A stretch of DNA of 64,000 nt from Liopterus haemorrhoidalis. Lineage: Eukaryota; Arthropoda; Insecta; Coleoptera; Dytiscidae. The DNA lies in NCBI GenBank assembly GCA_963971575.1, contig OZ020624.1, forward strand, positions 1,989,001 through 2,053,000, in the 5' to 3' direction. The stretch's first letter is position 1. Each line of letters begins with the position of its first letter. Under the pieces are notes generated by a model. The model had not been told where the DNA came from, made no database searches, and saw only the letters and a list, made by a program, of their open reading frames with translations. Of the stretch, positions 56,101 through 58,924 are shown piece after piece. The position numbers were made by a program, and so were the translations under genes.

Positions 56101-57038
56101 TTTTAATTAAAATAAAGTTTAATTCTATAAAAACAATTTATACATGTTTACCGAATTAAATTTTATATTAAAATATGGAATATCCAGGCCCCAGTACTTC
56201 GAAACATTATCGAAAATATTGTTCAGTACCGATGTGCACAATTAGTTCAACTAGAAATCCAAAAAAACTATTTATATCATTACCTAATGGCGAAAAACAA
56301 CAGAAAAGGCGAAATTTGTGGCTGAAAACTATGAGGCGAAATAAAACCGATATTTCAGAAAAAAGTAAACTTTATGTTGTGTGCATAAATGCATCAATGT
56401 TGGGTAAATTATCACTCTGAGCCCTAACAAAATCTTGATCTGCCATTTTAATAGTAGATACGTGAAAAATTGTTTAAAAACAAATACAAAACTCTCGAAC
56501 AATACAATACACACACGTGTGAAGATTATGTTGTAGCTGTCTGTATCTGTGATGTGAAAACCCTATCGTTTGACGTCATACTCAGTCGTTTCTACTCGGC
56601 AACCTTCGCCCCGTGCTCGGAATATTTCAAATTTACAATATTTTAATTAAAAAATTTGGCTATAATGTTAATTAAAATGTGATTTTTGTTTTGTTAGGTG
56701 ACATAACTAACATTAACATATCAAAATAATGTAGTTTTAAGGAAATACAAATTTTATGCGTATCCCCTATTCTGTATCTGTATCTGTGTCTAGATATTTT
56801 TTTAAATGTATTTATTACAGCACTGCTAGGTATTGCAAAATGCACGCAATCCTCTTTTTTCCAAAGTTAATCAAGTTTTAACAACATTGTACAACAATTG
56901 GGTAATCTGAACATTGCCCAATTGTTTATAAATAATTTAGTTACCTGTAGAGGCAGATAATCGTTGATCTACACTGCTCAAAGGTGGTGGCTGTTCCAAT
57001 GTCCATATTTGAGAATATCTTCGATTTTGCGGCTCTTC
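14724..57038 (-). CDS. TOGARAM1: TOGARAM1/Crescerin-like TOG-domain protein, C-terminal 753 residues (5' end not in window)
   Basis: Ten exons join with consistent phases: 57038-56945, 50991-50665, 47156-46955, 23837-23546, 21056-20988, 20933-20754, 18689-18390, 17945-17712, 17501-17244 and 15029-14724 (stop, with AATAAA directly after it). They encode 753 residues. Residues 1-490 are largely disordered: Pro/Arg-rich (SPPRGNNWGWRERDHH; PPPAPPPTERHRPSPPP), Ser-rich, then Glu-rich. Residues about 515-753 form a HEAT-repeat TOG domain, with LRSQVARAACAAAGEM and LQRTADTNRFLRADAHSALE matching the TOG3-4 region of TOGARAM1. Family members bind tubulin and promote microtubule growth in cilia and sensory neurons; in insects that would suit sensory neurons or sperm. 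Intron sizes run from 54 bp to 23 kb. The family call is confident; orthology to TOGARAM1 rather than TOGARAM2 or another TOG protein is inferred. Confidence 0.85.
15115..17157 (+). repeat. 17-bp minisatellite with 272-bp higher-order repeat
   Basis: The basic unit is close to GTCGGCCTTTTGTTCAT (17 bp). From about 15314 to 16710, variant units recur in a fixed order every 272 bp (16 x 17), giving about five higher-order copies; the edges are less regular. Because 17 is not a multiple of 3 and the unit lacks stops, long overlapping frames of MSAFCSCRPFVHV type appear in several phases; they are artefacts. The array lies in the last intron of the TOGARAM-like gene. Confidence 0.93.
17244..17501 (-). 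CDS. TOGARAM1: TOGARAM1-like, exon in TOG domain
   Basis: Acceptor tttatag|GTGGAAGG and donor TTCAG|gtaaga, both phase 0. The 86 residues include LGRHVKNLRSQVARAACAAA and TADTNRFLRADAHSALEVMI, the most diagnostic stretch for the TOGARAM family in this gene. Confidence 0.9.
17712..17945 (-). CDS. TOGARAM1: TOGARAM1-like, exon at start of C-terminal TOG domain
   Basis: Acceptor ttttgtag|ATTCCG and donor GACCTG|gttagt, both phase 0. The 78 residues pass from a Ser-rich linker (SKRNSLMSISRRES) into the first TOG helices (LESGEWESAIRGLQGLVRLV). Confidence 0.88.
18008..18300 (-). mobile_element. Mariner remnant
   Basis: After a TA at 18006-18007 the terminus CGAGGGTTGCATTTTATATT begins. Minus-strand translation gives LVTYREIEVSLGISGTNIHS and SLLHEHLAIEKICS (helix-turn-helix region), then KCIDLHGEYFEK near the terminus (transposase C-terminus). 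Most of the enzyme between them is deleted and the other end is not clear. It lies in a TOGARAM-like intron. Confidence 0.65.
18390..18689 (-). CDS. TOGARAM1: TOGARAM1-like, acidic linker exon
   Basis: Acceptor cttttttttag|ATTCTT and donor ACTAAG|gtaatt, phase 0 on both sides. The 100 residues are strongly acidic (EMEDSNRSEEMTEEKEEEPP) and probably disordered. Confidence 0.82.
18787..19420 (+). pseudogene. Internally deleted Tc1/IS630-like transposase
   Basis: An N-terminal helix-turn-helix-like part (HQRVAAALKISESTICRIIK) runs directly into a C-terminal DDE part (LRLPPYHCQFNPIELIWGIT, carrying the third acidic residue). The central region with the first two catalytic aspartates is absent. 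A TGA at 19300-19302 interrupts the frame, after which it continues to an acidic tail (SDSSDDDDIMHYSDYFF) typical of such proteins. No inverted ends were identified. It lies in a TOGARAM-like intron, antisense to that gene. Confidence 0.6.
19729..20572 (+). mobile_element. PIF/Harbinger element with TTA target duplication
   Basis: The termini TGCCTCATTTTCATG and CATGAAAATGAGGCA are perfect inverted repeats flanked by TTA on both sides, as for PIF/Harbinger. Inside, from about 19927, MSSNRLTLFYAYLDLLRYEE then EKRWWVRPIY and, one frame over, RRQQGDYFNLLQEIRHK match the start of Harbinger transposases. The rest of the transposase is missing and a frameshift breaks the start. Length 844 bp, non-autonomous. 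Confidence 0.8.
20754..20933 (-). CDS. TOGARAM1: TOGARAM1-like, linker exon
   Basis: Acceptor atgttatgttag|GTTTATGC and donor TTCCAG|gtatct, both phase 0. The 60 residues (VYAKLQSEVSMGDVMLDESR onward) are basic and probably disordered. A downstream AG (ctgcag) offers a shorter alternative start 18 bp in, also in frame. Confidence 0.8.
20988..21056 (-). CDS. TOGARAM1: TOGARAM1-like, 23-codon micro-exon
   Basis: Acceptor tttgcatgcag|TTTATAAAG and donor AATAAG|gtaacc, both phase 0, separated from the next exon by an intron of only 54 bp. It encodes a short amphipathic helix (IEIESIATVLANVLQRLNK). It has no start codon and was found only by its splice sites and phase. Confidence 0.72.
21246..21864 (-). 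mobile_element. Insertion in R1c carrying a Myb/SANT-like fragment
   Basis: Compared with R1b, about 620 bp are extra here, bounded by AGAGATATTGCAA and TTGCAATAATTCTCT (imperfect inverted ends). The minus strand encodes KKRSRFKYEDDVILLREIVS then RNPFANG, resembling the start of Myb/SANT-like DNA-binding domains found in transposon accessory genes. The frame then decays. Confidence 0.5.
22053..22435 (+). mobile_element. hAT-type MITE with 8-bp duplication CACTGGTT
   Basis: Ends CAGGGTTGCCAGA and TCTGGCAACCCTG are inverted repeats flanked by perfect CACTGGTT duplications. Inside, about four tandem units of roughly 40-50 bp contain CTATTTTGGGAGTGAGGACC and TTTTTTTGCTCATCA. It is inserted in R1c and related to the MITEs at 37843 and 62835. 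Confidence 0.88.
23190..23441 (+). mobile_element. Pogo/Tigger-like MITE with TA duplication
   Basis: R1 sequence is interrupted exactly at a TA. The insert begins CAGTAATACCCCGTTACTCG and ends ATTACTG, with TA on both sides. CAGTA termini with TA duplication fit the pogo/Tigger branch. 252 bp, no coding content. Confidence 0.75.
23546..23837 (-). CDS. TOGARAM1: TOGARAM1-like, Ser/Pro-rich exon
   Basis: Acceptor gttatattttcag|AACAAAG (phase 2 in) and donor AATATG|gtgagt (phase 0 out). The residues include VETHQLSSGLSSEEGSSDGE and PPPAPPPTERHRPSPPPVHQ, a low-complexity linker. Phase 2 matches the end of the exon at 46955, 23 kb upstream. Confidence 0.82.
23880..23990 (+). pseudogene. Jockey-like reverse transcriptase fragment
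   Basis: GSQGRVFGPVLLNIYINDIP followed, after a stop and a frameshift, by SIYADD reproduces reverse transcriptase blocks around the catalytic YADD. Only about 35 codons are left. Confidence 0.65.
24145..25195 (+). mobile_element. Possible TIR element containing MITE-A
   Basis: GGGTGCATTCGA at the left and TCGAATGTACCC at the right are imperfect inverted ends, and both flanks are rich in GAGCG/CGCTC motifs. MITE-A copy 2 is inserted inside. Target duplications are not evident. Confidence 0.4.
24322..24728 (+). mobile_element. MITE-A copy 2
   Basis: 407 bp with CAGTCTGTTCC/GGAACAGACTG ends and TA duplications. It lies in the 23-kb TOGARAM-like intron. Confidence 0.88.
25615..26522 (-). mobile_element. 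Internally deleted mariner, 908 bp
   Basis: TIRs CGAGGTCTGTTCAAAAAGTA and its partner TACTTTGTCGAACAGACCTC are flanked by TA. The minus strand encodes a broken transposase (25669-26314). Ends are well preserved, so the element could be moved by a related transposase (inference). Confidence 0.9.
25669..26314 (-). pseudogene. Mariner transposase, core deleted and frameshifted
   Basis: The N-terminus is intact: start codon at 26314, then the paired helix-turn-helix region (RMLTVAYGEATLDRSNVYRW, ERAGRPSTST, RRITVREVAEDLNISIGSCH). After MRRVTAKLI the sequence jumps to the C-terminal block PYSPDLAPCDFFLFPKLK, which carries the third aspartate, in another frame, and ends CIISGGDYFEGDKI. The region that would hold the first two catalytic aspartates (TGDESW and HHDNAP motifs in the family) is absent. 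Family members are about 340-350 residues and cut and paste DNA at TA sites. This copy cannot encode an active enzyme. Confidence 0.88.
26652..26690 (+). repeat. MITE-A terminal fragment
   Basis: TTGGTTCCGCTTAAACGTTTGGAATAAGCC resembles the right terminus of MITE-A with several substitutions; only this end is present. Confidence 0.5.
26691..27534. other. No gene recognised
   Basis: Intronic sequence of the TOGARAM-like gene without recognisable exon, RNA or repeat structure. Confidence 0.35.
27535..28780 (+). repeat. R2 repeat, near-complete (R2b), split by MITE-B
   Basis: R2 starts TTTTTACCGACCGTCAACAT, is interrupted at 27563-28164, resumes with GGGAGGTATTGTGATCATAC and continues through a CTGT/CCGT microsatellite to GGCGGTCGGTCCTGTGGTGG near 28740. 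ACCGACCGCC at the left and GGCGGTCGGT at the right are inverted, suggesting short terminal repeats. Confidence 0.75.
27563..28164 (+). mobile_element. MITE-B with TWA duplication
   Basis: Ends TACCCTTTTCACACTAGATC and GATCTAGTGTGAAAAGAGTA are inverted repeats of about 27 bp. Left flank TAA and right flank TTA fit a 3-bp TWA duplication of PIF/Harbinger type. A second copy starts at 63659. Confidence 0.78.
29355..29560 (+). mobile_element. hAT-type MITE, CAGTGGCGCACCCAGG ends
   Basis: 206 bp between CAGTGGCGCACCCAGG and its perfect inverse CCTGGGTGCGCCACTG, flanked by 8-bp duplications GTCATAGA/GTCATAGG (one mismatch). Confidence 0.88.
29700..30362 (+). repeat. R2 repeat (R2c)
   Basis: It starts ATTACCGACCACCAACATAT, carries a CTGT/CCGT microsatellite at 29840-29930, and ends near GGCGGTCGGTCCTGTGGTGG. 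Long SVRLSV- or TDGRTDG-type frames over the microsatellite are artefacts. Confidence 0.75.
30815..31180 (+). repeat. R1 repeat, subfamily II fragments
   Basis: A diverged head (TTAGGGTTTTGTAGTCGAGT, then CCAAACGGCTGAACATAGAA) is followed, without the middle part, by a reversed 3' tail (GTGAATTTTTACACATTTCA). It appears to be two partial R1 pieces brought together. Confidence 0.55.
31225..31385 (-). repeat. R1 head fragment with CAGA microsatellite
   Basis: A CAGA/CAGG tract (31239-31338) is followed by GTCTTTTGGTGGTCATGCAG and AAATCCTAAAAA, the R1 left end read in reverse. Confidence 0.55.
31386..32322 (+). repeat. R2 mosaic with head-to-head inverted copies
   Basis: 31388-31640 is the right half of R2 reversed. 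31645-32043 is the left half forward, with a long CTGT/CCGT tract. 32046-32322 is the left part reversed. The last two can pair over about 270 bp. Confidence 0.65.
32323..32982. other. No gene recognised; GAGTC-rich tract
   Basis: 32433-32545 has clustered GGAGTTGGAGTCTGAGTCGG-type motifs and their complements. The rest is unassigned AT-rich intron sequence. Confidence 0.35.
32983..33062 (-). repeat. R2 fragment
   Basis: It reads CAAAACGTTATGTAGGGACC to AAATGTCAAAATCGGTATGA, an internal R2 segment in reverse. It is followed by a different C/G-rich element. Confidence 0.7.
33168..33854 (+). mobile_element. Pogo/Tigger-like non-autonomous element
   Basis: Ends CTATCCCCCGATTTACACG and CGTGTAAATCGGGGAATAG are inverted repeats, and GTGTAAATCG motifs recur subterminally. 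687 bp with no transposase recognised. Target duplication is not clear. Confidence 0.65.
34050..34103 (+). repeat. R1 3'-tail fragment
   Basis: AAAACCCTGAAATGTGTG followed by TTCATTTCACATCAAT is a diverged R1 3' terminus. Confidence 0.5.
34104..34388 (-). CDS. Orphan 94-codon open frame, possible single-exon gene or exon
   Basis: A 94-codon frame starts ATG at 34388 (MLWPKRLIEKVRRIRGGDRN) and ends DDIVYVDYN-stop. It is more GC-rich than its surroundings and has five cysteines (one early, then a CETN...CCPC cluster). No domain is recognised. It sits between two R1 fragments in the 23-kb TOGARAM-like intron. It could be a small nested gene, an exon of an unseen gene, or a retrocopy. The stop lies directly beside the R1 tail, which may have supplied it. 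Confidence 0.3.
   Translation of the reverse strand: MLWPKRLIEKVRRIRGGDRNDCKIQTIDKGAESMKECETNKGSGIMCCPCVFRGRRPVAAVEMTPTKEAPIEAWGTPVLSITALEDDIVYVDYN
34549..34600 (+). repeat. R1 head fragment
   Basis: GTCCGTATAACAAAAAACCC then TTAAACCGTCAC matches the R1 head region with divergence. Confidence 0.45.
34605..34985 (-). repeat. Second array of the 17-bp minisatellite, inverted
   Basis: Units of AAAAGGCCGACATGAAC type are the reverse complement of the 15-17 kb minisatellite. The left part has a simpler AAAAGGCCGAAAGCC form. About 22 degenerate units and no clear 272-bp higher order. It lies in another intron of the same gene. Confidence 0.85.
35010..35640 (-). pseudogene. Non-LTR reverse transcriptase, C-terminal part (Jockey/RTE-like)
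   Basis: The frame runs from WFISNKLSMNDDKTQNM (just past the YADD box in complete elements) through VKFLGIYVDPKLTWEQHINH and MSYGILAWG to RLQRRALRIFA, the thumb and connection region of Jockey- or RTE-like reverse transcriptases. The catalytic palm, endonuclease and first ORF are missing, as expected for a 5'-truncated copy. A 17-bp minisatellite abuts its 3' side. It is intact as a frame but cannot give an active enzyme. Confidence 0.8.
36025..37072 (+). mobile_element. Mariner element, core-deleted, carrying MITE-C
   Basis: TIRs CGAGGTGTGTAAATTAAGTA and its inverse TACTTAATTTACACACCTCG are flanked by TA. The plus strand reads IHFEQRCDIRFCFRLGNSAT, GRELIEDESRSGRPSSSRTN and HRLTVRMIGEELNL, then SPCDFFLFPGLKNHLKGRHF and VVSQRSYFEGDN in other frames. 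The first two catalytic aspartates are missing. MITE-C is inserted near the 3' end. The same deletion is seen in the copy at 13908. Confidence 0.88.
36842..36999 (+). mobile_element. MITE-C copy, 158 bp, inside mariner
   Basis: Ends CAGACCAATTCTGTAA and TTACAGAATTGATCTG. Same length and sequence type as 12746-12903, in opposite orientation. It must postdate the mariner copy it interrupts. Confidence 0.75.
37087..37342 (+). mobile_element. MITE with ~50-bp TIRs
   Basis: Left AGGCCCGGTCTTTCCCCTTT and right AAGGAGAAAAGACTGGACCT are the outer parts of inverted arms that continue through AGGTAACTATCTGACAGAT. 256 bp, no coding content, adjacent to the mariner terminus. Confidence 0.75.
37843..38161 (+). 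mobile_element. hAT-type MITE with duplication TGTATATC
   Basis: Ends TAGGGTTGCCAGGT and ACCTGGCAACCCTA are flanked by perfect 8-bp TGTATATC duplications. GCCGGACA motifs repeat near both ends. Related in its termini to 22053-22435. Confidence 0.88.
38365..39123 (+). mobile_element. hAT-type MITE (CAGCGGTTCCCAAACTTT) split by MITE-A
   Basis: CAGCGGTTCCCAAACTTT and CACACTTTGGGAAACGCTG are hAT-like termini; the right end is rich in CGCGACCC. Flanks are only partly alike (6 of 8), so the duplication has decayed. MITE-A copy 3 lies inside at 38545-38951. Confidence 0.75.
38545..38951 (+). mobile_element. MITE-A copy 3
   Basis: 407 bp with TA duplications and standard termini, inserted in a hAT-type MITE. 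Confidence 0.9.
39126..39330 (+). repeat. R1 head fragment, diverged
   Basis: TTTTAGGTTTTCGCAGGTAA, TTATTCCGTCCC, CTGTCTGTTCGGTAAAAATT and GCCAAGCGGCTGAATTCAGA follow R1 order. Truncated after about 200 bp. Confidence 0.55.
39542..39975 (+). repeat. R3 repeat with CA microsatellite, copy 1
   Basis: ACCAGTGCCGTATGGAGACT to AATCTCGACATCGATAATTT, with a (CA)n tract at 39838-39890. The same sequence, inverted and with a longer (GT)n tract, is at 58925-59445. Confidence 0.7.
39976..41344. other. No gene recognised
   Basis: Intronic sequence. A short hairpin sits at 40367-40410 (ATCGATTGAAG mirrored by CTTCAATCGAT), and the stretch ends in a (TAA)8-like tract at about 41350-41377. No exon or RNA gene is visible. 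Confidence 0.35.
41350..42300 (+). pseudogene. R4/Dong-like non-LTR element, C-terminal zinc finger and endonuclease region
   Basis: The 218-codon frame at 41393-42049 has LKSAGLRSETEGFVFACQDG, a CRLCHHHPETIMHILSAC zinc finger of CCHC type and, after MSRHNAALRVLYYHL, the PDITLLDIETKQMFVIEFSS block that fits the restriction-like endonuclease core. This is the layout of R2/R4/Dong-type elements. After 42049 the homology continues in other frames (GVLGGMKASYRREIESIPS), so the end is broken. It directly follows a TAA microsatellite, the target of Dong elements. The reverse transcriptase portion is absent upstream. Confidence 0.75.
42330..42690 (+). pseudogene. R4/Dong-like reverse transcriptase fragment, out of order
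   Basis: DDLKDIDRRTRKVMNINRSL then HPKSSVQRIYLPRQNGVG is the block that in complete elements precedes the zinc finger, yet here it follows the endonuclease part. Further frames read LRSQDPLLQFVSEHEFNGKG. Either a second truncated copy inserted downstream or a rearrangement. Confidence 0.65.
42905..43390 (+). pseudogene. Transposase-like N-terminal remnant
   Basis: KRQQLDKYTKKHIYNAYGKL and KRNEIIDLVADIFSVNHG resemble a helix-turn-helix start, followed after an interruption by KTDRTTDYMFRKDLQRKIWD and KNEYFCLNMSLNFAKQELDF. An in-frame TGA and a non-homologous patch separate the parts. I cannot assign the family firmly; an IS630/Tc1-like source is a guess. Confidence 0.35.
43414..43820 (+). mobile_element. 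MITE-A copy 4
   Basis: 407 bp, TA duplications, right end CGTTTGAAACAGACTG. It forms an inverted pair with copy 5. Confidence 0.9.
43930..44336 (-). mobile_element. MITE-A copy 5
   Basis: 407 bp, TA duplications, opposite in orientation to copy 4 and separated from it by 109 bp. Copies 4 and 5 share private terminal changes (GTTTGAAACAGACTG). Confidence 0.9.
44337..45227. other. No gene recognised; partial MITE ends
   Basis: ACACCACAACAGTCACTAAA at 44475 and AAATTGAGACAGATTATATA at 44520 are a single arm of the foldback family at 47455-48040. A C14 run lies near 44613. The rest is unassigned. Confidence 0.4.
45228..46356 (+). mobile_element. Element with AAGCTGTTCACTTTTGTAAG ends containing a GGTCTATTTCAAA element
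   Basis: A 30-bp terminus at 45230-45259 is perfectly inverted at 46327-46356. Inside, 45498-46328 is a second element with TATGGTCTATTTCAAAGTAG inverted ends (831 bp), and 45365-45500 carries a block repeated directly at 47285-47425. No transposase was found. Confidence 0.65.
46357..46764 (-). mobile_element. MITE-A copy 6, flanked by 30-bp direct repeats
   Basis: Standard MITE-A with ends CAGTATGTTTCAAACGG and CGTTTGGAACAGACTT. The 30 bp before it (46327-46356) and after it (46765-46794) are identical, much longer than a TA duplication. Confidence 0.85.
46955..47156 (-). CDS. TOGARAM1: TOGARAM1-like, Arg/His-rich exon
   Basis: Acceptor gttgtttcag|GATCTCC (phase 1 in) and donor CCTTATAG|gtaagt (phase 2 out). 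Only the phase-consistent frame joins to neighbours; it reads SPPRGNNWGWRERDHHQTSG and RRRQSPHGQKDHYYHSSAPQ. A longer-looking open frame in another phase (DLHHVVIIGVGVNG) does not fit and was rejected. Confidence 0.8.
47261..47287 (+). repeat. MITE-A terminus inside a palindrome
   Basis: CAGTCTGTTCCAAACGCTTA is a lone MITE-A end. It lies in the loop of an inverted repeat whose arms are TTATGATCATTATAATTAAG (47239 onward) and CTTAATTATAATGATCATAA (about 47302-47321). Confidence 0.6.
47455..48040 (+). mobile_element. Foldback element with ~150-bp arms and an inner TIR element
   Basis: Arms 47455-47605 and about 47880-48040 are reverse complements (TCTGTCTCAATTTGTAATAC at the outer end; GGCGTATCCGTGTGAACCAA inside). 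Between them a second pair, GTATTACAAAATGAGACAGA and TCTGTCTCATTTTGTAATAC, bounds a fragment of the GGTCTATTTCAAA family in reverse. Confidence 0.72.
48099..50387 (-). CDS. Secreted S1 serine protease homologue, catalytically dead, 271 aa
   Basis: Exons 50387-49991, 48718-48539 and 48337-48099 join at phase 1 and give 271 residues. A signal peptide (1-19) leads to ESYPFMVQIANV and CSGVLISPKIIVTLKQCV, the trypsin fold; CKVVGWGPF, ENCKEG and CCGDKGAPLIC follow in S1 order. All three catalytic residues are replaced: the usual AHC is KQC (His to Gln68), DIAL is RIAL (Asp to Arg104), and GDSGGP is GDKGAP (Ser to Lys202). There is also no R|IVGG activation site (RRTDGKDMDI instead). It is therefore a serine protease homologue. 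In insects such proteins act as cofactors in clip-protease cascades, adhesion or salivary and midgut secretions; no clip domain is seen here. The reading frame is intact, so it is probably functional. AATAAA overlaps the stop. It is nested in a TOGARAM-like intron, same strand. Confidence 0.85.
48720..49960 (-). other. Intron 1 of the serine protease homologue; possible Harbinger remnant
   Basis: Near 49320-49500 the minus strand gives YASAVFQNIAVHFNGVLFEE with stops nearby, loosely like the C-terminal ACxVLHN region of PIF/Harbinger nucleases. GCGTTAAC motifs recur near 48910 and 49710. The assignment is weak. Confidence 0.25.
50489..50646 (+). repeat. R2 fragment abutting a splice donor
   Basis: TTTTTACCGACCGCCAACAT to GTCTGTCTGTCCGTCCGTCT is the left end of R2. 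It stops about 18 bp from the donor of the TOGARAM-like exon at 50665. Confidence 0.75.
50665..50991 (-). CDS. TOGARAM1: TOGARAM1-like, Pro/Arg-rich exon
   Basis: Acceptor tttctgttgcag|GTTCAATG (phase 1 in) and donor TCGAGAG|gtaaga (phase 1 out). Encodes SMRPVYVIPANGNIPVAPPS and RRFSPPPPPVRLAQVRVRNR, probably disordered. Confidence 0.82.
51195..51835 (+). mobile_element. R1 repeat, 5'-truncated copy (R1d)
   Basis: It starts in the GCATTTTTTGTATTTCTTTG region and runs to the GTGTGAAAATTCACAC tail. Its tRNA-like module (51241-51310) is again distinct: TGGTCTAATGGTTAG (A-box-like) and GAGTTCGCTCCCG (B-box-like). Confidence 0.65.
51836..52736. other. No gene recognised
   Basis: AT-rich intron sequence. 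AGTTAGCCAATCACGAGA-type motifs repeat three times at 52161-52240. Nothing else is assignable. Confidence 0.35.
52737..52930 (-). repeat. Diverged end of the TTAAGCCGCATTCAGA MITE with a perfect 26-bp palindrome
   Basis: TGCGTTCAGAGCTCTTAAAT followed by CTATAGACTATAACTTTTGCA resembles the right end of the outer MITE at 6260-7650. At 52863-52888 GTACCAGCGTT and AACGCTGGTAC form a perfect hairpin with loop GGCG. Confidence 0.45.
53510..53670 (+). repeat. GTATCTAGATAC-rich terminus
   Basis: Dense GTATCTAGATAC, TGTATCTGTATC and related motifs. The same type recurs at 55780-55820 and 56770-56815, so these may be subterminal repeats of one larger, twice-interrupted element. Confidence 0.5.
54473..55506 (+). 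mobile_element. hAT-type element with CATATGAC duplication and GATCCGCATCC subterminal repeats
   Basis: TAGAGCCCTGC and GCAGGGCTCTA ends are flanked by perfect 8-bp CATATGAC duplications. Both ends are packed with ATCCGCATCCGATCCGC repeats (about 54500-54620 and 55360-55490). The 1034-bp body has no clear transposase; a minus-strand LLDPKNMKHLLSS at 54730-54915 may be a remnant. Confidence 0.88.
55824..56771 (+). mobile_element. THAP-bearing non-autonomous element (P-like)
   Basis: Ends AATAGGGGATA and TATCCCCTATT are inverted. It contains a THAP-like frame and has inserted in GTATCTAGATA-rich sequence, which is present on both sides. P elements and relatives carry THAP domains, so a P-superfamily origin is inferred. 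Target duplication is obscured by the repetitive flanks. Confidence 0.6.
56175..56420 (+). pseudogene. THAP zinc-finger fragment
   Basis: YCSVPMCTISSTRNPKKLFI and SLPNGEKQQKRRNLWLKTMR follow the C-x4-C...F-x-LP...R-x2-W pattern of the THAP DNA-binding domain. The second half is weak: KLYVVC supplies the third cysteine, but the following His-Phe is missing, and the frame stops soon after. No catalytic region follows. Confidence 0.65.
56945..57038 (-). CDS. TOGARAM1: TOGARAM1-like, first exon visible in window
   Basis: Acceptor taatttttgcag|GAAGAGCC (phase 0 in) and donor TCTACAG|gtaact (phase 1 out). Encodes EEPQNRRYSQIWTLEQPPPL and SSVDQRLSAST. It was identified by splice sites and by phase agreement with 50991. 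Upstream exons must lie beyond the right edge or were not recognised. Confidence 0.72.
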
Positions 57039-57315
57039 CTGCAAAAATTAAATTAAATTACCTATAAGGTTTTTCAATCATATTAAACAACAAATTTAAT
57101 AAAATATCTATGGGTAAAATTTGAGTAGATAAATAATCAATTTATTACGTTATCTGATTCAAAGTCAATTTCATTTACGCCTAATAGTTTCCTGAACGCA
57201 ACCCGCTTTACACAAAAGTAATGATGGCTGTAGACATTTAAAAATTAATTTCCTTGCCAGTATGGAAGCGATGAATGAAAGTATATTTAAAATATTTGTA
57301 AATAAATTAATTTCT

Positions 57316-58002
57316 TAAGGGGTGGGGGGTAGGGTCTGATAACCACATTTTAAGCATATTTTTGTAAATTTTTTCAAATCTATGGTTAAATTTATTCATT
57401 TCAAACTAAGTACATATATAAAGTATGTTTTGAAGAAGATACAAAAAAAATTTGAAGGCAAAATATGGCGAAATGAGCCAGCTGTGGCAAATCTTTTTGT
57501 GTGCCAAAAAGATTTTGTTAGTTTATGAGTTTGCCGAGGTAACGACGTTGAGATATTTTGTTTTTTCATGGTTTGTTTTTATTTAACAATCACAAATATA
57601 CTCATTTTTAGGTTTTTTTTAGGGGGAATTCATTTTTTTTTGTCTTCTAAGTAACGCTAAAAACTGAAAAATCATTTTAAAAATAAAAACTCAACTTCAT
57701 TACCTCGGCAAACTCATAAACTAACAAAATCTTTTTGGATTTTTGATTTCAGATGATCCAGTGACGAGTTATGCTGGTCACCGCAAAATCTAATTTTTTT
57801 CCCGGAGTCTGAGAAGATTTGCCACAGCTGGCTCATTTCGCCATATTTTGCCTTCAAAATTTTTTTGTATCTTCTTCAAAACATACTTTATATATGTACT
57901 TAGTTTGAAAATGAATAAATTTAACCATAGATTTGAAAAAAAAATCACAAAAATATGCTTAAAATGTGGTTATCAGAATACCCCCCCCCCCACCCCCTTA
58001 AA
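57316..58002 (+). mobile_element. Long foldback element, ~230-bp arms
   Basis: Arms run from TAAGGGGTGGGG at the left to CCCCACCCCCTTA at the right. They include GGCAAAATATGGCGAAATGA with its inverse, and GTTAGTTTATGAGTTTGCCG with its inverse nearer the centre. The loop is AT-rich. No coding content. Confidence 0.82.
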
Positions 58003-58417
58003 ACTACAACAATAAAAACATAAATTATAACCTCTAATATATTAGAACTTAAAAAACTATAGTTTTAGGATTTAGAAAAACATTAGGGTCTAAAATTCTT
58101 ATACAAAATTATTATTACAGCCATAAAATCAATAACAGACAAAAAGTAATTTAAAAAATTTATTTGAGCTCATCTTTTTCGAAAAGTTTGCCCAAAATTT
58201 TTTGTTCTGCACTCAGTTATATCCAGAAGGGTTGATAAAAATAAAAATCTGGTAAATTCAAGGTAAAACAGAGTAAAGAATTGTTTCAATTTTTTATATC
58301 GTTGATTTTTTTATGAAGTAAATGGTCTTGAGGTTGGGATTAGGGAAAGAATAATAATTTTCAAATATTTTTGAAAAGAAGTTTGATAGAATTTTAGTCA
58401 AAACCATTTCCATTTTT

Positions 58418-58467
58418 AAGGTTTTGTAGGTATGACCACCAAAAATCCTTATAACGTCAATCATGTA

Positions 58468-58512
<45 letters not shown>

Positions 58513-58830
58513 ACGGTAGAAATTGTAGCGAAACGGCTGAACATAGAATGTTGAAATTTGGCATGCATATAAAACTCTTTCACCCACATATATGAAAAAT
58601 ACTGAGATCTCAGAAAACATATCCCCAAATAAATATAAACACATACGTAATTAATAAAAAAATATATTTTTTTAAATTTTGAGCCAAATTTTTTTCCAAA
58701 AATGTACCTACTAAAAAAATCTCACCTTAACCCTTTAACCGAAAGGGGTTAAAATAAAAATCTGAAAAAATTCGGAAACGTACGAGAGAAATTTTTGATC
58801 AGATTTCGGTTTTGGAAAATATTGTAGTAT
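58418..58830 (+). repeat. R1 repeat, subfamily II, 3'-truncated
   Basis: Head AAGGTTTTGTAGGTATGACC, a (GTCT)n tract at 58471-58511, then AGCGAAACGGCTGAACATAG. It is cut by the R3 repeat at 58925. Confidence 0.65.
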
Positions 58831-58924
58831 TTGTATTTTTAATGAAATTATTATTATTTTTTTTTTTCATTGCTAAATTATGGCTAATAATGTTATGGAA
58901 TATTACTTGCCCGACCTTAATATA

